Positions 21,883 through 32,309 of a DNA stretch of 37,578 nucleotides are shown here, piece after piece. The translations under genes and the position numbers were made by a program. How positions within the stretch are numbered: the first letter of the stretch is position 1; each line of letters starts with the position of its first letter. The notes beneath the pieces are model-generated. The model made no database searches. It was given only the letters and a program-made list of their open reading frames with translations, and had not been told where the DNA came from. The stretch comes from Acetobacter cerevisiae (lineage in GTDB: Bacteria > Pseudomonadota > Alphaproteobacteria > Acetobacterales > Acetobacteraceae): positions 1 through 37,578 of the forward strand of contig NZ_LHZA01000132.1 of NCBI RefSeq assembly GCF_001580535.1, written 5' to 3'.

Positions 21883-22221
21883 TTACTGTTTAGACGGTGC
21901 AGGAGCCGCCGGCGGTGCGGCAGGCTGAACAGGCGCTGTAACGGCGGCCGGAGCAGGGGGCTGAGCCAGAATGTCATGCCCGGCACCGGTGGAAGACCCA
22001 CGGTTCAGAATCGCCAGCACCAGAGAAAGCAGCATGAACAGCCCGGCGAGCACTGCCGTGGTGCGCGTCAGCAGGTTGGCCGTGCCGCGACCGGACATGA
22101 ATGCCCCCATGCCCTGACTGCTGCCAATGCCGAGGCCGCCCCCTTCACTGCGCTGGATCAGCACAGTGCCAATCAGGGCTATGGTCACGCAAATATGCAG
22201 AATCAGCAGGGCTGTGGTCAT
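21883..22221 (-). CDS. secG: Protein translocase subunit SecG
   Basis: SecG is the small accessory subunit of the SecYEG channel in the inner membrane. The 112-residue protein has two hydrophobic helices (about residues 4-23 and 53-73) joined by the conserved loop QRSEGGGLGIGSSQG with the downstream SGRGTANLLTR. The C-terminal tail of about 35 residues is rich in Ala and Pro (VQPAAPPAAPAP), a common alphaproteobacterial extension. GGGAA six bases before the ATG supports the start. It follows tpiA after 26 bases, so the two are probably co-transcribed. A terminator follows. Confidence 0.95.
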   Translation of the reverse strand: MTTALLILHICVTIALIGTVLIQRSEGGGLGIGSSQGMGAFMSGRGTANLLTRTTAVLAGLFMLLSLVLAILNRGSSTGAGHDILAQPPAPAAVTAPVQPAAPPAAPAPSKQ

Positions 22222-22247
22222 GTCGAGTTCCCGATAAGGTGCGGAAA

Positions 22248-22988
22248 TCAGGCAGCAGAAGCCGCGCCGATAATGGATAGGAATGCCTCTGCATTCAGGC
22301 TGGCACCCCCTACAAGGGCACCTGCTACATCTGCAATCGACAGAATGGAAGCCGCATTCTTGGCATTAACGGAGCCACCATACAGAATCCTGACGGTTTT
22401 GCCAGCCTCGCCAAACTGACGAACCAGCTCTTCACGCAGGAATTTCATGGTTTCGGCAATTTCGTCCTCTGTTGCTGCACGACCTGTGCCAATGGCCCAG
22501 ATCGGCTCATACGCCAGAATACCGGAGAAATTGTCGGGCAGGGAGCCTTTGATCTGCCAGCCCAGCGTGTCGAAATGCTCACCGCTTTCACGCTGATCTT
22601 CCGTCTCACCAATACAGACAATGGGGGTCAGGCCGGCTTTTGTGGCTGCAACCGCTTTCTCACGCACGGTTTCATCCAGCTCACCGTGTTCCTGCCGCCG
22701 TTCGGAATGACCCAGAATAACGTAGGAGACGCCAAGGTCCGTCAGCATGGCGGGAGAAATATCCCCGGTATGCGCGCCGGAGACATCCTTGTGACAGTCC
22801 TGCGCGCCCAGAGCGATGGGAGAGCCTTTCAGCTTGTCTGCCAGCAGCGCGAGCTGCGTGAAGGGCGGGCAGGTTACAATATCCGGTACAGTCGCCGGGA
22901 GCCCTGCCAGCAGAGCTTCCACAAGCGCCTGCGAATCACGGCTGGTGCCGTTCATCTTCCAGTTGCCGACGATAATCTGTCTGGTCAT
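22248..22988 (-). CDS. tpiA: Triosephosphate isomerase
   Basis: TpiA interconverts dihydroxyacetone phosphate and glyceraldehyde 3-phosphate. The 246-residue protein shows the N-terminal GNWKMNG with the active-site Asn and Lys, the catalytic His94 in ILGHSERR, Glu161 in AYEPIWAIGTG, and the phosphate-binding ILYGGSVNAKNA. The length and motif order are standard. The gene diverges from ppiD across a 222-base gap and leads a tpiA-secG unit. GAGG lies four bases before the ATG. tpiA-secG-pyrG is a conserved run in Alphaproteobacteria. Confidence 0.98.
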   Translation of the reverse strand: MTRQIIVGNWKMNGTSRDSQALVEALLAGLPATVPDIVTCPPFTQLALLADKLKGSPIALGAQDCHKDVSGAHTGDISPAMLTDLGVSYVILGHSERRQEHGELDETVREKAVAATKAGLTPIVCIGETEDQRESGEHFDTLGWQIKGSLPDNFSGILAYEPIWAIGTGRAATEDEIAETMKFLREELVRQFGEAGKTVRILYGGSVNAKNAASILSIADVAGALVGGASLNAEAFLSIIGAASAA

Positions 22989-23210
22989 ACGCCTCGTCCT
23001 TCCGTGCTGCCTGTGCCCGCATCATCGTTGCGTCACTGAGGCCGTCGGAACAGGCTAAACCATACACTCGGGCTGTGGGGCAAGATGCTGTGTGCGTGTT
23101 TCGGTCCTTAACGGGTCGTTACCGCTGGTCAAGAGCGACTGGTCCGCTTATGGTGCCGCGCCCGGGTTTGCCCGTGGCATGATGTTCTGTCTCAACGGAT
23201 CCTTGGGTTC

Positions 23211-25130
23211 ATGATTTCCTATCTGCGTCGCGTTTTTGTTGAATCCTGGCTTGGGCGTGTCTGCGCCATCGTCATCTTCCTCGCTTTTATTGGCTGGGGT
23301 GTGGGGGATGTGCTCGGCTATATGGGCACAGAAACCGATGTGGTGGCCAAAGTGGGCCAGCAGCGCATCAGTTCGGCTGATCTGGGGCAATCTCTGCAAG
23401 GAGAAATGCCGACCATCGCCAAACAGATGGGCGTTTCGGACCCGGCACAGGTACCCCCTGTCATGCGCCAGCAGATTGCCTATCAGGTTCTGCAGCGGCT
23501 AATCGGTCAGGCAGAACTGCTGGAAGCCGCGCGCAAGCTGAAAGTGTCCGTGCCTGATTCGGCTGTGCGGGAGGAAGTGTTCTCGCTGCCTTACTTCAAG
23601 GGCGCGAATGGCCAGTTTGACCGGAATATTCTGAACGCGCGCCTGCGGGAACGCGATATTCCGGAACAGCGCTTTCTGACGATGATCCGTGATGATCTTG
23701 CCAGCCGCACCATGCTGCAGCCCATCGGGCAGGCGGCCAGTGTGTCTGACACGATTGCAAAACGCCTGTCTGACTTTGGGCTGCAGACGCGCACGGTTGA
23801 TCTGATCCGTATCCCCTTTGTTGAGCAGCCGACGCCGGCGACCCCGGATGATGCCGTCCTGCGCCGCTATTATGCGAACCATCTGAACGACTTCCGGACG
23901 GCGGAACTACGTCATGCCCGCGTTGTCGTGCTGTCTCCCGCGACGGTCGCAGACACTATCACCATTGATGAAAAAGATCTGAAGCGCGTCTATGATGAAG
24001 AAAGCGACCGCTATCACGTGCCGGAAACGCGCGATGTGCAGGTTGTGACCATGCCGGATGAAGCGCAGGCCCGCGCTGTCGCCGATGTCTGGACAAAAGG
24101 CGCTGACTGGGCGGCTGTGCAGGCCGCAGCAAAAAGCGGCGCATCTGTTGAAATGCCCGGCGCGCGCCCGTCCACCATTCCCTCTGAAAGCTTGAGCAAA
24201 GCGGTCTTCGCGGCACCTCTCAATCAGATTCAGGGGCCGTTTAAATCTGACGGTGGCTGGGTTGTTCTGCAGGTCACAAAGGTGACCCCGCCGAAAGACA
24301 CGCCTTTTGACGTGGCGAAAAAAGAGATCCTTCAGCAGTATCGTGATGCGAAAGGCCCGTCTGTTGTTGGCGAACGCAGCCGCCAGCTGCAGGATGCCAT
24401 GGCAGGCAACGGTCTGGACGCCATTCCGACCGACATCGGGGCTGCTGCTGCGGCAGGCACGCTGGATGCCAACGGCAACACGCAGGATGGCACCCCGGCA
24501 CCGCTTCCGGCTGCCGGCAAGCTGCGTGACGCCATTGTGCAGCAGGTGTTCGCACAGACCAAAGGCGCAAAACCGAACCTGACGGAAGGGCCGGACAACA
24601 GCTGGTACGCCGCTGAAGTCGACAGCATTACACCGGCTGCGCAACTGACTTTTGAACAGGCGAAAGCCAACGTTCTGGCCGCATGGCAGGCCGAATCCCG
24701 CAAGCATGCAGCGGACGAACAGGCCACAGCGCTTTACACTGCTGCACAGGAAAAAGGCGGCCTCGCCAATGTTGCGGGGGCGGGCGCACCGATCGTGAAA
24801 GGGCTGACTTTCTCACGAGCTGCACCGAACAAGGCCATCCCCTCGGAACTGATGGAATACCTGCCACGTATGAAGGCCGGTCAGTCTGTTATGGGTGAGG
24901 ATGCCGGCGAGTTCATCGTGGCCACCGTCACATCTGTTTCCACGCCCAACCCGATGGCAGATCTGGGCGCTTATCAGCGCCTCAAAAGCGCTCTGACGCA
25001 GTCCACCGGCGACGATCTCGTAGCCTCCTATGTGGAAGCCCTGAGCAAACGTACCCCGCCTGTTATTAATCAGCGGGCAGTGACAGCCACGTTGTCCTCC
25101 CTTGGGTTTGATGGAAGCACGACCCCATGA
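23211..25130 (+). CDS. ppiD: Peptidylprolyl isomerase PpiD/SurA-like membrane-anchored chaperone
   Basis: This 639-residue protein resembles PpiD, a periplasmic folding factor anchored in the inner membrane near the Sec translocon. A single hydrophobic helix lies at about residues 17-38 (VCAIVIFLAFIGWGVGDVL) after a short positively charged N-terminus. A SurA-N-type domain (VVAKVGQQRISSADLGQSL and onward to about 160) follows. A parvulin-like segment is at about 260-370 (VQVVTMPDEAQARAVADVW to GGWVVLQV). The C-terminal part is less conserved. The divergent gap to tpiA would hold its promoter. The last four bases overlap the trpE start, an arrangement that puts a folding factor at the head of the tryptophan genes. 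Confidence 0.85.
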   Translation: MISYLRRVFVESWLGRVCAIVIFLAFIGWGVGDVLGYMGTETDVVAKVGQQRISSADLGQSLQGEMPTIAKQMGVSDPAQVPPVMRQQIAYQVLQRLIGQAELLEAARKLKVSVPDSAVREEVFSLPYFKGANGQFDRNILNARLRERDIPEQRFLTMIRDDLASRTMLQPIGQAASVSDTIAKRLSDFGLQTRTVDLIRIPFVEQPTPATPDDAVLRRYYANHLNDFRTAELRHARVVVLSPATVADTITIDEKDLKRVYDEESDRYHVPETRDVQVVTMPDEAQARAVADVWTKGADWAAVQAAAKSGASVEMPGARPSTIPSESLSKAVFAAPLNQIQGPFKSDGGWVVLQVTKVTPPKDTPFDVAKKEILQQYRDAKGPSVVGERSRQLQDAMAGNGLDAIPTDIGAAAAAGTLDANGNTQDGTPAPLPAAGKLRDAIVQQVFAQTKGAKPNLTEGPDNSWYAAEVDSITPAAQLTFEQAKANVLAAWQAESRKHAADEQATALYTAAQEKGGLANVAGAGAPIVKGLTFSRAAPNKAIPSELMEYLPRMKAGQSVMGEDAGEFIVATVTSVSTPNPMADLGAYQRLKSALTQSTGDDLVASYVEALSKRTPPVINQRAVTATLSSLGFDGSTTP

Positions 25131-26665
25131 GCGTTACGGCACGGATTGCAGCCTCACCCTCACGCGAGGCCTGCCAGACGGCATGGAAGGCCGGAAAGCC
25201 ATCCATTGTTTTTTCCGTTGAACCAGCAGATCTGCTCACGCCGGTTTCCGCCTATATCCGTCTTGCAGGCTTTGACGGCGGCACAGGCCGCCACACCCTG
25301 CTACTGGAAAGCGTGGAAGGTGGCGTCTCTCGCGGACGCTATTCCGTTATCGCGCTCAAACCGGATCTGGTCTGGACCTGTCATAACGGGCGGGTCACGG
25401 TGGATGAAAACCCGGCACAGCCGGACACCACAGTGCGCACTGTTGACGGAAAGGCGCTGGACTCTCTGCGTCAGTTGATCCGTGAGACGCAGCTTGATCT
25501 GCCCGCCGGTCTCCCGCCCATGATTGCCGGACTATTTGGCTATCTGGGCTATGACATGGTACGGCAGATGGAGCATCTGCCCGATGCGCCACCGGATGAT
25601 CTGAACCTGCCGGAAGCCATCATGATGCGCCCCGGCCTGTTCGCGGTTTTTGATACGGTCAGTGACGAACTCATTCTTGCTGCGCCGGTCCGGCCAGCAG
25701 CAGGAGAAGATGCCGGAGACGCGTGGGATAAAGCGCACGCACTTCTGGCCCGTGCTCGCGCCTGCCTTGCTGGTGCACTGCCCGCTACGCCGGAAGCAAA
25801 TCTTCCAGCAGCGTTTGAAGCGCCGCACTCAACGTTCTCTCGTGAGGAATTCTGCGCGGCTGTTGAGAAAATTCAGGATTATATTGCCGCAGGGGACGCC
25901 TTTCAGGTTGTGCCCAGCCAGCGTTTTTCCGCCCCCTTTACGCTGCCGTCTCTGGCCCTTTACCGCTCACTCCGCCGCATCAACCCGGCTCCGTTCCTGT
26001 TCCATCTGGATCTGGGCGCGTTCTCGCTGGTCGGCTCCTCGCCTGAAATTCTGGTCAGGCTACGGGAAGGGACCATGACGGTCCGACCGCTGGCCGGCAC
26101 GCGCCCGCGCGGCAAGGATGAGGCTGAGGACCTGTGGCTGGAACAGGATCTGCTGGCAGATGAAAAAGAACGTGCCGAGCATCTGATGCTGATCGACCTC
26201 GGGAGGAATGACGTCGGCCGCGTCTGCCAACCCGGATCAGTAAAGGTCACGGAACGGTTTGTGATTGAGCGTTTCAGCCACGTCATGCACATTTCTTCCA
26301 ATGTGGAAGGCACCATTCAGCCGGGTCTGGAAGCGCTGGATGCTCTGATTGCCGCATTCCCGGCAGGCACCCTCACGGGCGCTCCTAAAATCCGCGCCAT
26401 GGAAATCATTGACGAAGTTGAACGCAGCCGCCGGGCAACCTACGCAGGCTGCATCGGATATTTTGGGGCAGGGGGCGATATGGACACCTGCATCGGGCTG
26501 CGCATGGCTGTTGTTAAAGATGGCATGATGCATGTGCAGGCCGGGTGTGGCGTGGTGGCCGATAGCGTGCCTGATCTGGAATATGAGGAAACCCACCACA
26601 AAGCACGCGCTGTTTTCCGCGCAGCAGAAGAAGCCATTCACTACGCCACACAGGATAAAGGCTGA
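25127..26665 (+). CDS. trpE: Anthranilate synthase component I
   Basis: TrpE converts chorismate and ammonia to anthranilate, the first committed step of tryptophan synthesis; TrpG supplies the ammonia. The 512-residue protein has the N-terminal regulatory segment with LLLESVEGG, part of the tryptophan feedback site in the family. Its C-terminal chorismate-binding domain carries VVPSQRF, VGSSPEILVR, RPLAGTRPRG, GRNDVGRV, PAGTLTGAPKIRAMEI and GAGGDMDTCI. The ATG overlaps the ppiD stop by four bases, which implies coupled translation. trpG follows after 54 bases. No leader peptide with Trp codons is visible before it. Confidence 0.97.
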   Translation: MSVTARIAASPSREACQTAWKAGKPSIVFSVEPADLLTPVSAYIRLAGFDGGTGRHTLLLESVEGGVSRGRYSVIALKPDLVWTCHNGRVTVDENPAQPDTTVRTVDGKALDSLRQLIRETQLDLPAGLPPMIAGLFGYLGYDMVRQMEHLPDAPPDDLNLPEAIMMRPGLFAVFDTVSDELILAAPVRPAAGEDAGDAWDKAHALLARARACLAGALPATPEANLPAAFEAPHSTFSREEFCAAVEKIQDYIAAGDAFQVVPSQRFSAPFTLPSLALYRSLRRINPAPFLFHLDLGAFSLVGSSPEILVRLREGTMTVRPLAGTRPRGKDEAEDLWLEQDLLADEKERAEHLMLIDLGRNDVGRVCQPGSVKVTERFVIERFSHVMHISSNVEGTIQPGLEALDALIAAFPAGTLTGAPKIRAMEIIDEVERSRRATYAGCIGYFGAGGDMDTCIGLRMAVVKDGMMHVQAGCGVVADSVPDLEYEETHHKARAVFRAAEEAIHYATQDKG

Positions 26666-26684
26666 GTTCTTGCTCTTCCGTCAT

Positions 26685-26708
26685 TTGACCCGTGGGCCCC
26701 ATAAGGTC
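26685..26708 (+). promoter_or_regulatory. Inverted repeat between trpE and trpG
   Basis: TGACC and GGTCA flank a 14-base spacer that contains the palindrome GGGCCC. It lies 11 bases before the trpG start and could be an operator or an RNA stem. No regulator is known for it. Confidence 0.2.
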
Positions 26709-26719
26709 ATCATAAAACC

Positions 26720-27316
26720 ATGATCCTTCTGATCGACAATTATGACAGCTTTACGTTCAATCTCGTCCATTATCTGGGTGAGTTGGGGGAGCGCTGCGAT
26801 GTGCGCCGGAACGATTCTCTGACGGTAGAAGACGCCATGGCGCTCAAGCCGGAAGCAATCGTGCTCTCACCGGGCCCATGCTCTCCTAATGAAGCCGGGA
26901 TCTGTTGTGACCTGATTGCAGCCGCTGCCGGTAACATCCCTGTTTTTGGTGTGTGTCTTGGGCATCAGGCCATCGGGCAGGTTTTTGGCGCAAAAGTTGT
27001 GAGAGCCCCCACACCCATGCACGGCAAAATCAGCCCGGTCTTTCATGACGGGAAGGACGTCTTTACTGGCCTTCCAAACCCGTTCAACGCCACGCGGTAT
27101 CATAGCCTGACGCTTGAACCGTCAAGCATTCCGGACAGTCTGGACGTTACTGCCTGGACGGAAGACGGCATCATCATGGGAGTCTGCCACAAGCAGCACC
27201 CTATTTCTGGCGTACAGTTTCATCCGGAGAGCATCGCATCCGAATACGGACACGATTTGCTGCGGAACTTCCTTCAGGAAGCGCGTGCGTGGAACGAGAA
27301 GAAAACAGCGGCCTGA
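26720..27316 (+). CDS. trpG: Anthranilate synthase component II (glutamine amidotransferase)
   Basis: TrpG releases ammonia from glutamine for TrpE. The 198-residue class I amidotransferase shows [20 protein letters not shown], the oxyanion-hole region [12 protein letters not shown], the nucleophile Cys79 in [11 protein letters not shown], and the His-Glu pair in [12 protein letters not shown]. The same subunit often also serves para-aminobenzoate synthase, which cannot be judged here. The trpD start follows its stop by one base, so trpG and trpD are almost certainly translated together. It is a separate polypeptide from TrpE, unlike the fused TrpEG of some rhizobia. Confidence 0.96.
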   Translation: MILLIDNYDSFTFNLVHYLGELGERCDVRRNDSLTVEDAMALKPEAIVLSPGPCSPNEAGICCDLIAAAAGNIPVFGVCLGHQAIGQVFGAKVVRAPTPMHGKISPVFHDGKDVFTGLPNPFNATRYHSLTLEPSSIPDSLDVTAWTEDGIIMGVCHKQHPISGVQFHPESIASEYGHDLLRNFLQEARAWNEKKTAA

Positions 27317-27317
27317 C

Positions 27318-28439
27318 ATGCCGGAGATCAAACCTTTCCCTTTGGAAAATCCGGACGCTTTTTTCACCACGATCCTGAACGCTCTGGCCCACGGCAAAAC
27401 ACTGAGCAGTGCCGAGGCTGAGACAGCCTTCGGCATCATCATGGATGGCACCCTCCCTGCGGAGCGGGTCGCGGCTTTCCTGATGGCGCTACGTGTACGG
27501 GGTGAAGATGCTGGCGAGGTTCTGGGCGCAGTTACGGCTTTAAGGCGCCGCATGATCCCGGTACCACAGGTTCCGGCAGACACGATTGATGTCTGCGGAA
27601 CAGGCGGCGACAATTATGGGACACTGAATGTCTCCACAGCCGTCGCTTTTGTGCTGGCCGCTCTGGGCGTGCCAGTAGCCAAACATGGCAACCGAGCCGT
27701 GTCTTCCCGCGCCGGTGCGTCTGATGTGCTTCAGGCTCTGGGCGTGCCCTTGTTGGCGAACCCGGCTGAACTGTCTCGCCAACTGAATCTGCATAAACTC
27801 GTTTTTCTGGCTGCCCCCCATCATCACCCGGCCATGCGGCATGCAGCTCCGGTTAGAAAAGCGCTGGGCATTCGCACGCTGTTCAATCTGCTGGGGCCAA
27901 TGGTCAATCCGGCCGGTGTTAAGCATCAGCTCATCGGAGTTTTTTCCGCGGAGTGGCTGAATCTGGTGGTTGATGTTCTGCATCGTCTCGGCTCGGAACG
28001 GGTCTGGGCCGTTTGTGGTCAGCCGGACGGGGAAACGCAGGGTATTGATGAACTGACACTGGCTGGCCCCACCCGTGTCGTCGCCCTTGAAAACGGTACC
28101 ACGCACACCCTTGTTGTACAGGCCGAAATGGCGGGTCTGCCTTATGCGCCGGTTTCCGCCATTCGGGGCGGGGATGCGGCCCATAATGCTCAGGCACTGG
28201 AATCCTTGCTCCGTGGTGCCCATGGGGCCTATCGTGATACAGTTTTGCTGAACGCAGCCTGCGCCCTGCATGTGGCCGGACGGCGTTCCATCCTGAAGGG
28301 ACTGCACATAGACCCTCAGGCCTTCAGAGAGTGCGTGGCCGATGTCAGTCGCGTGCTGGATAACGGTGCCGCCCTGGCGGTGCTCAATGGTTTGCGTACA
28401 TCATCTTCTGGTACGCATGCTCAAGACATGACAGGATGA
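27318..28439 (+). CDS. trpD: Anthranilate phosphoribosyltransferase
   Basis: TrpD joins anthranilate to PRPP to give phosphoribosyl anthranilate. The 373-residue protein shows the Gly-rich PRPP loop CGTGGDNYGTLNVST near residues 94-107, KHGNRAVSSRAGASD, and NLLGPMVNP. The ATG at 27318 lies one base after the trpG stop and gives the normal N-terminus; the open frame extends further upstream into trpG, but that part is out of context. The stop overlaps the region just before trpC. Its neighbours on both sides are tryptophan genes, which supports the assignment over related phosphorylases. Confidence 0.96.
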   Translation: MPEIKPFPLENPDAFFTTILNALAHGKTLSSAEAETAFGIIMDGTLPAERVAAFLMALRVRGEDAGEVLGAVTALRRRMIPVPQVPADTIDVCGTGGDNYGTLNVSTAVAFVLAALGVPVAKHGNRAVSSRAGASDVLQALGVPLLANPAELSRQLNLHKLVFLAAPHHHPAMRHAAPVRKALGIRTLFNLLGPMVNPAGVKHQLIGVFSAEWLNLVVDVLHRLGSERVWAVCGQPDGETQGIDELTLAGPTRVVALENGTTHTLVVQAEMAGLPYAPVSAIRGGDAAHNAQALESLLRGAHGAYRDTVLLNAACALHVAGRRSILKGLHIDPQAFRECVADVSRVLDNGAALAVLNGLRTSSSGTHAQDMTG

Positions 28440-28441
28440 TT

Positions 28442-29308
28442 ATGAACGAAATACCCAATTCGTCCGCTGCCGGAAATTCTGACGTAGAGGCCGGTATTCA
28501 GGCAGACCATCTGCCGGATGTGCTCTCGCGGATCTGCGCGCGGACAAGAGTTGAGGTTGAGCACCGTTCAACCCTTGTATCTCTGAAAGAGATGATCGCC
28601 AAAGCGCAGGATGTGAAAGATGCTCCCCGCGGATTTGGACGCGCTCTGAAAGAAAAGGCCGCTGACAGAACAGTCGGGCTGATTGCCGAAATCAAGAAGG
28701 CCTCTCCCTCAGCCGGCATCCTGCGTGAAGAGTTTGACCCGGCCCAGATTGCTGTCGGGTATGAGCAGGCGGGCGCTGCCTGCCTGTCCGTTTTGACGGA
28801 AAGCTCCTGCTTCCATGGCCAGAATGAAGACCTCCAGACAGCCCGTGCAGCGTGTTCCCTGCCGGTGCTGCGCAAGGACTTCATTCTTGACCCATGGCAG
28901 GTTTATGAAAGTCGCGCACTTGGGGCTGACTGCATCCTGATCATCATGTGCATCCTGACGGATGAAGAAGCTCTGGCTCTGGTGGATCACGCCAAAGGGC
29001 TGGACATGGACGTGCTGGTGGAAGTGCATGATGAGGATGAACTGAACCGTGCTCTCGCGCTCGATACGTTCCTGATCGGCATTAATAACCGTAATCTCAA
29101 GACGTTACAGACCGATATTGAGACAACAAAACGCCTCGCGCCGCTGGTGCCGCCGGACCGGATTATTGTCTCCGAGAGCGGCATCAAAACGCATGGCGAT
29201 GTGATGTCTCTGGCTGAGATTGGAGTGACAGGTTTTCTGGTTGGGGAATCTCTGCTCCGTCAGCCTGACCCCGGTCAGGCCGCACGGGCTCTGCTGGGGT
29301 TTGCCTGA
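28442..29308 (+). CDS. trpC: Indole-3-glycerol-phosphate synthase
   Basis: TrpC closes the indole ring to form indole-3-glycerol phosphate. The 288-residue TIM-barrel protein shows [41 protein letters not shown] and [13 protein letters not shown] at 28433-28436 is five bases before the ATG at 28442; an ATG at 28436 overlaps the trpD stop but has no such site, so 28442 is preferred. About 25 variable residues precede the conserved core [17 protein letters not shown]. It is monofunctional: no TrpF domain is fused, and trpF, trpB and trpA are not in the window. moaC starts one base after its stop. Confidence 0.96.
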   Translation: MNEIPNSSAAGNSDVEAGIQADHLPDVLSRICARTRVEVEHRSTLVSLKEMIAKAQDVKDAPRGFGRALKEKAADRTVGLIAEIKKASPSAGILREEFDPAQIAVGYEQAGAACLSVLTESSCFHGQNEDLQTARAACSLPVLRKDFILDPWQVYESRALGADCILIIMCILTDEEALALVDHAKGLDMDVLVEVHDEDELNRALALDTFLIGINNRNLKTLQTDIETTKRLAPLVPPDRIIVSESGIKTHGDVMSLAEIGVTGFLVGESLLRQPDPGQAARALLGFA

Positions 29309-29309
29309 C

Positions 29310-29786
29310 GTGCCTGAAAAGACGCTGACGCATCTCGATGCCTCCGGCCACGCTCACATGGTGGATATCTCGGAGAAGTCTGACACCCACCGGAAGGCTG
29401 TTGCAACGGGGGCTATCCTGATGCGGCCAGAGACCCTGAACATGATTGTTTCAGGCACAATGCCAAAAGGGGACGTGCTGGCGACTGCCCGCATTGCCGG
29501 CATTATGGCCGCCAAGAAAACAGCGGATATTATCCCGCTTTGTCATCCACTGGCACTCAGCCGTGTATCGGTCGATCTGCTGCCGGCTGATGACAAGATC
29601 GAGATCACGGTTTCTGTTACAACAAAAGGCGCAACCGGCGTTGAAATGGAAGCGTTAACCGCAGTAAGTGCAGCGGCACTGACTTTGTACGACATGTGCA
29701 AGGCGGTAGATCGCGGCATGAGGATTGACGGGATCAGGCTCCTGCATAAAAGCGGGGGACGGTCCGGCGACTATAATGCGGAGTAA
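29310..29786 (+). CDS. moaC: Cyclic pyranopterin monophosphate synthase MoaC
   Basis: MoaC acts with MoaA in the first stage of molybdenum cofactor synthesis, turning the MoaA product into cyclic pyranopterin monophosphate. The 158-residue protein shows [33 protein letters not shown] and [20 protein letters not shown], which together hold the active-site residues of the family. A GTG at 29310, one base after the trpC stop, gives the normal N-terminus; an ATG at 29241 lies inside trpC and is rejected. trpC-moaC adjacency is common in Alphaproteobacteria, often followed by moeA and lexA, but here neither follows. Confidence 0.95.
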   Translation: MPEKTLTHLDASGHAHMVDISEKSDTHRKAVATGAILMRPETLNMIVSGTMPKGDVLATARIAGIMAAKKTADIIPLCHPLALSRVSVDLLPADDKIEITVSVTTKGATGVEMEALTAVSAAALTLYDMCKAVDRGMRIDGIRLLHKSGGRSGDYNAE

Positions 29787-29815
29787 TTGATAGGATCATG
29801 CAGGATTGAAGACAT

Positions 29816-29847
29816 AAACGACGCAAACTGCGAGTGGTTTCGTTTTT
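29816..29847 (+). terminator. Possible terminator after the trp-moaC operon
   Basis: AAACGA at 29816-29821 pairs with TCGTTT at 29840-29845, with an inner stem CGCA-AAC-TGCG and an unpaired stretch on one side, and a T-run continues to 29847. The imperfect stem makes its strength uncertain. Confidence 0.4.
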
Positions 29848-29914
29848 ATAAATCCTGAATCCGCAAGACGAATTGTTCACAGTCACAGTTCTTAAACACC
29901 AAAAGGAAAAACCG

Positions 29915-30925
29915 ATGGCGGCGGCGCAAGAAAATACAGCGCGTGTGGGAGGAAACGGCCCCTCCTTAACCCGTGAGCAGTTCATGGACGCATTTCATGA
30001 AATGCTGCTGATACGTCGGTTTGAAGAAAAAGCCGGACAGCTTTACGGCATGGGGCTGATCGGCGGTTTTTGCCACCTGTATATCGGGCAGGAAGCCGTG
30101 GTGGTTGGCATCCAGATGACGCTTAAGGATGGTGACAAGCTCATCACCTCTTATCGTGACCACGGCCAGATGCTGGCTGCTGGCATGACGCCGCGTGGCG
30201 TGATGGCCGAGCTGACGGGGCGCGCCACCGGGTATTCCCACGGTAAGGGCGGCTCCATGCATATGTTCTCGCGTGAGAAGAATTTCTACGGCGGACATGG
30301 CATTGTCGGCGCGCAGGTTGCACTGGGAATTGGTCTGGCTTTTGCCAACAAGTATCGCGAAACGGATGAAGTGTCCGTGGCCTACTTTGGGGATGGCGCT
30401 GCCAATCAAGGGCAGGTGTACGAAAGCTTCAACCTCGCAGCCCTTCATAAACTGCCGTGCCTGTTCATTATTGAGAACAATCTTTACGGCATGGGGACCA
30501 GCGTGGAACGCGCCTCTGCGTCTCACGAACTCTGGCGGAATGGTGAGCCCTGGGGCATTCCGGGGAAGCGCGTAGACGGCATGGATATTGCCGCCGTGCA
30601 TGAAGCCGCAGCAGAAGCCGTAGCGCATTGCCGGGCAGGCAAGGGGCCGTATCTGCTGGAGATGATGACCTATCGCTATCGCGGTCACTCCATGTCCGAC
30701 CCGGCAAAATACCGTAAGCGTGAGGAAGTGGATCAGGTCCGCAAAACTCGTGATCCCATTGAACATGTGCGTCAGATTCTGCTGGACGCAGGTGTCAGTG
30801 AAGACAGCCTGCGCAAGATTGAAGATGACGTAAAAGCAACAGTGAACGATTCAGCTGAATTCGCGCAGACCAGCCCTGAGCCTGATCCTGCCGAGCTTTA
30901 TACAGATGTGCTGCTAGAGGCGTAA
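29915..30925 (+). CDS. pdhA: Pyruvate dehydrogenase E1 component, alpha subunit
   Basis: PdhA and PdhB form the thiamine-diphosphate enzyme that decarboxylates pyruvate and passes the acetyl group to lipoyl-E2. The 336-residue protein shows the TPP-binding motif GDGAANQGQVYESFN (starting at Gly159) with ENNLYGMGTS, the phosphorylation-loop-like YRYRGHSMSDP, and HGKGGSMHMF. AAAGGAAAA just before the ATG at 29915 marks the start; an earlier in-frame ATG at 29873 has no such site. Three cofactor-related partner genes follow on the same strand with short gaps. This two-gene E1 is the heterotetramer type, unlike the single-chain AceE of enteric bacteria. Confidence 0.96.
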   Translation: MAAAQENTARVGGNGPSLTREQFMDAFHEMLLIRRFEEKAGQLYGMGLIGGFCHLYIGQEAVVVGIQMTLKDGDKLITSYRDHGQMLAAGMTPRGVMAELTGRATGYSHGKGGSMHMFSREKNFYGGHGIVGAQVALGIGLAFANKYRETDEVSVAYFGDGAANQGQVYESFNLAALHKLPCLFIIENNLYGMGTSVERASASHELWRNGEPWGIPGKRVDGMDIAAVHEAAAEAVAHCRAGKGPYLLEMMTYRYRGHSMSDPAKYRKREEVDQVRKTRDPIEHVRQILLDAGVSEDSLRKIEDDVKATVNDSAEFAQTSPEPDPAELYTDVLLEA

Positions 30926-30931
30926 CGGATT

Positions 30932-32299
<1,368 letters not shown>

Positions 32300-32309
32300 G
32301 GAAAAAGAG

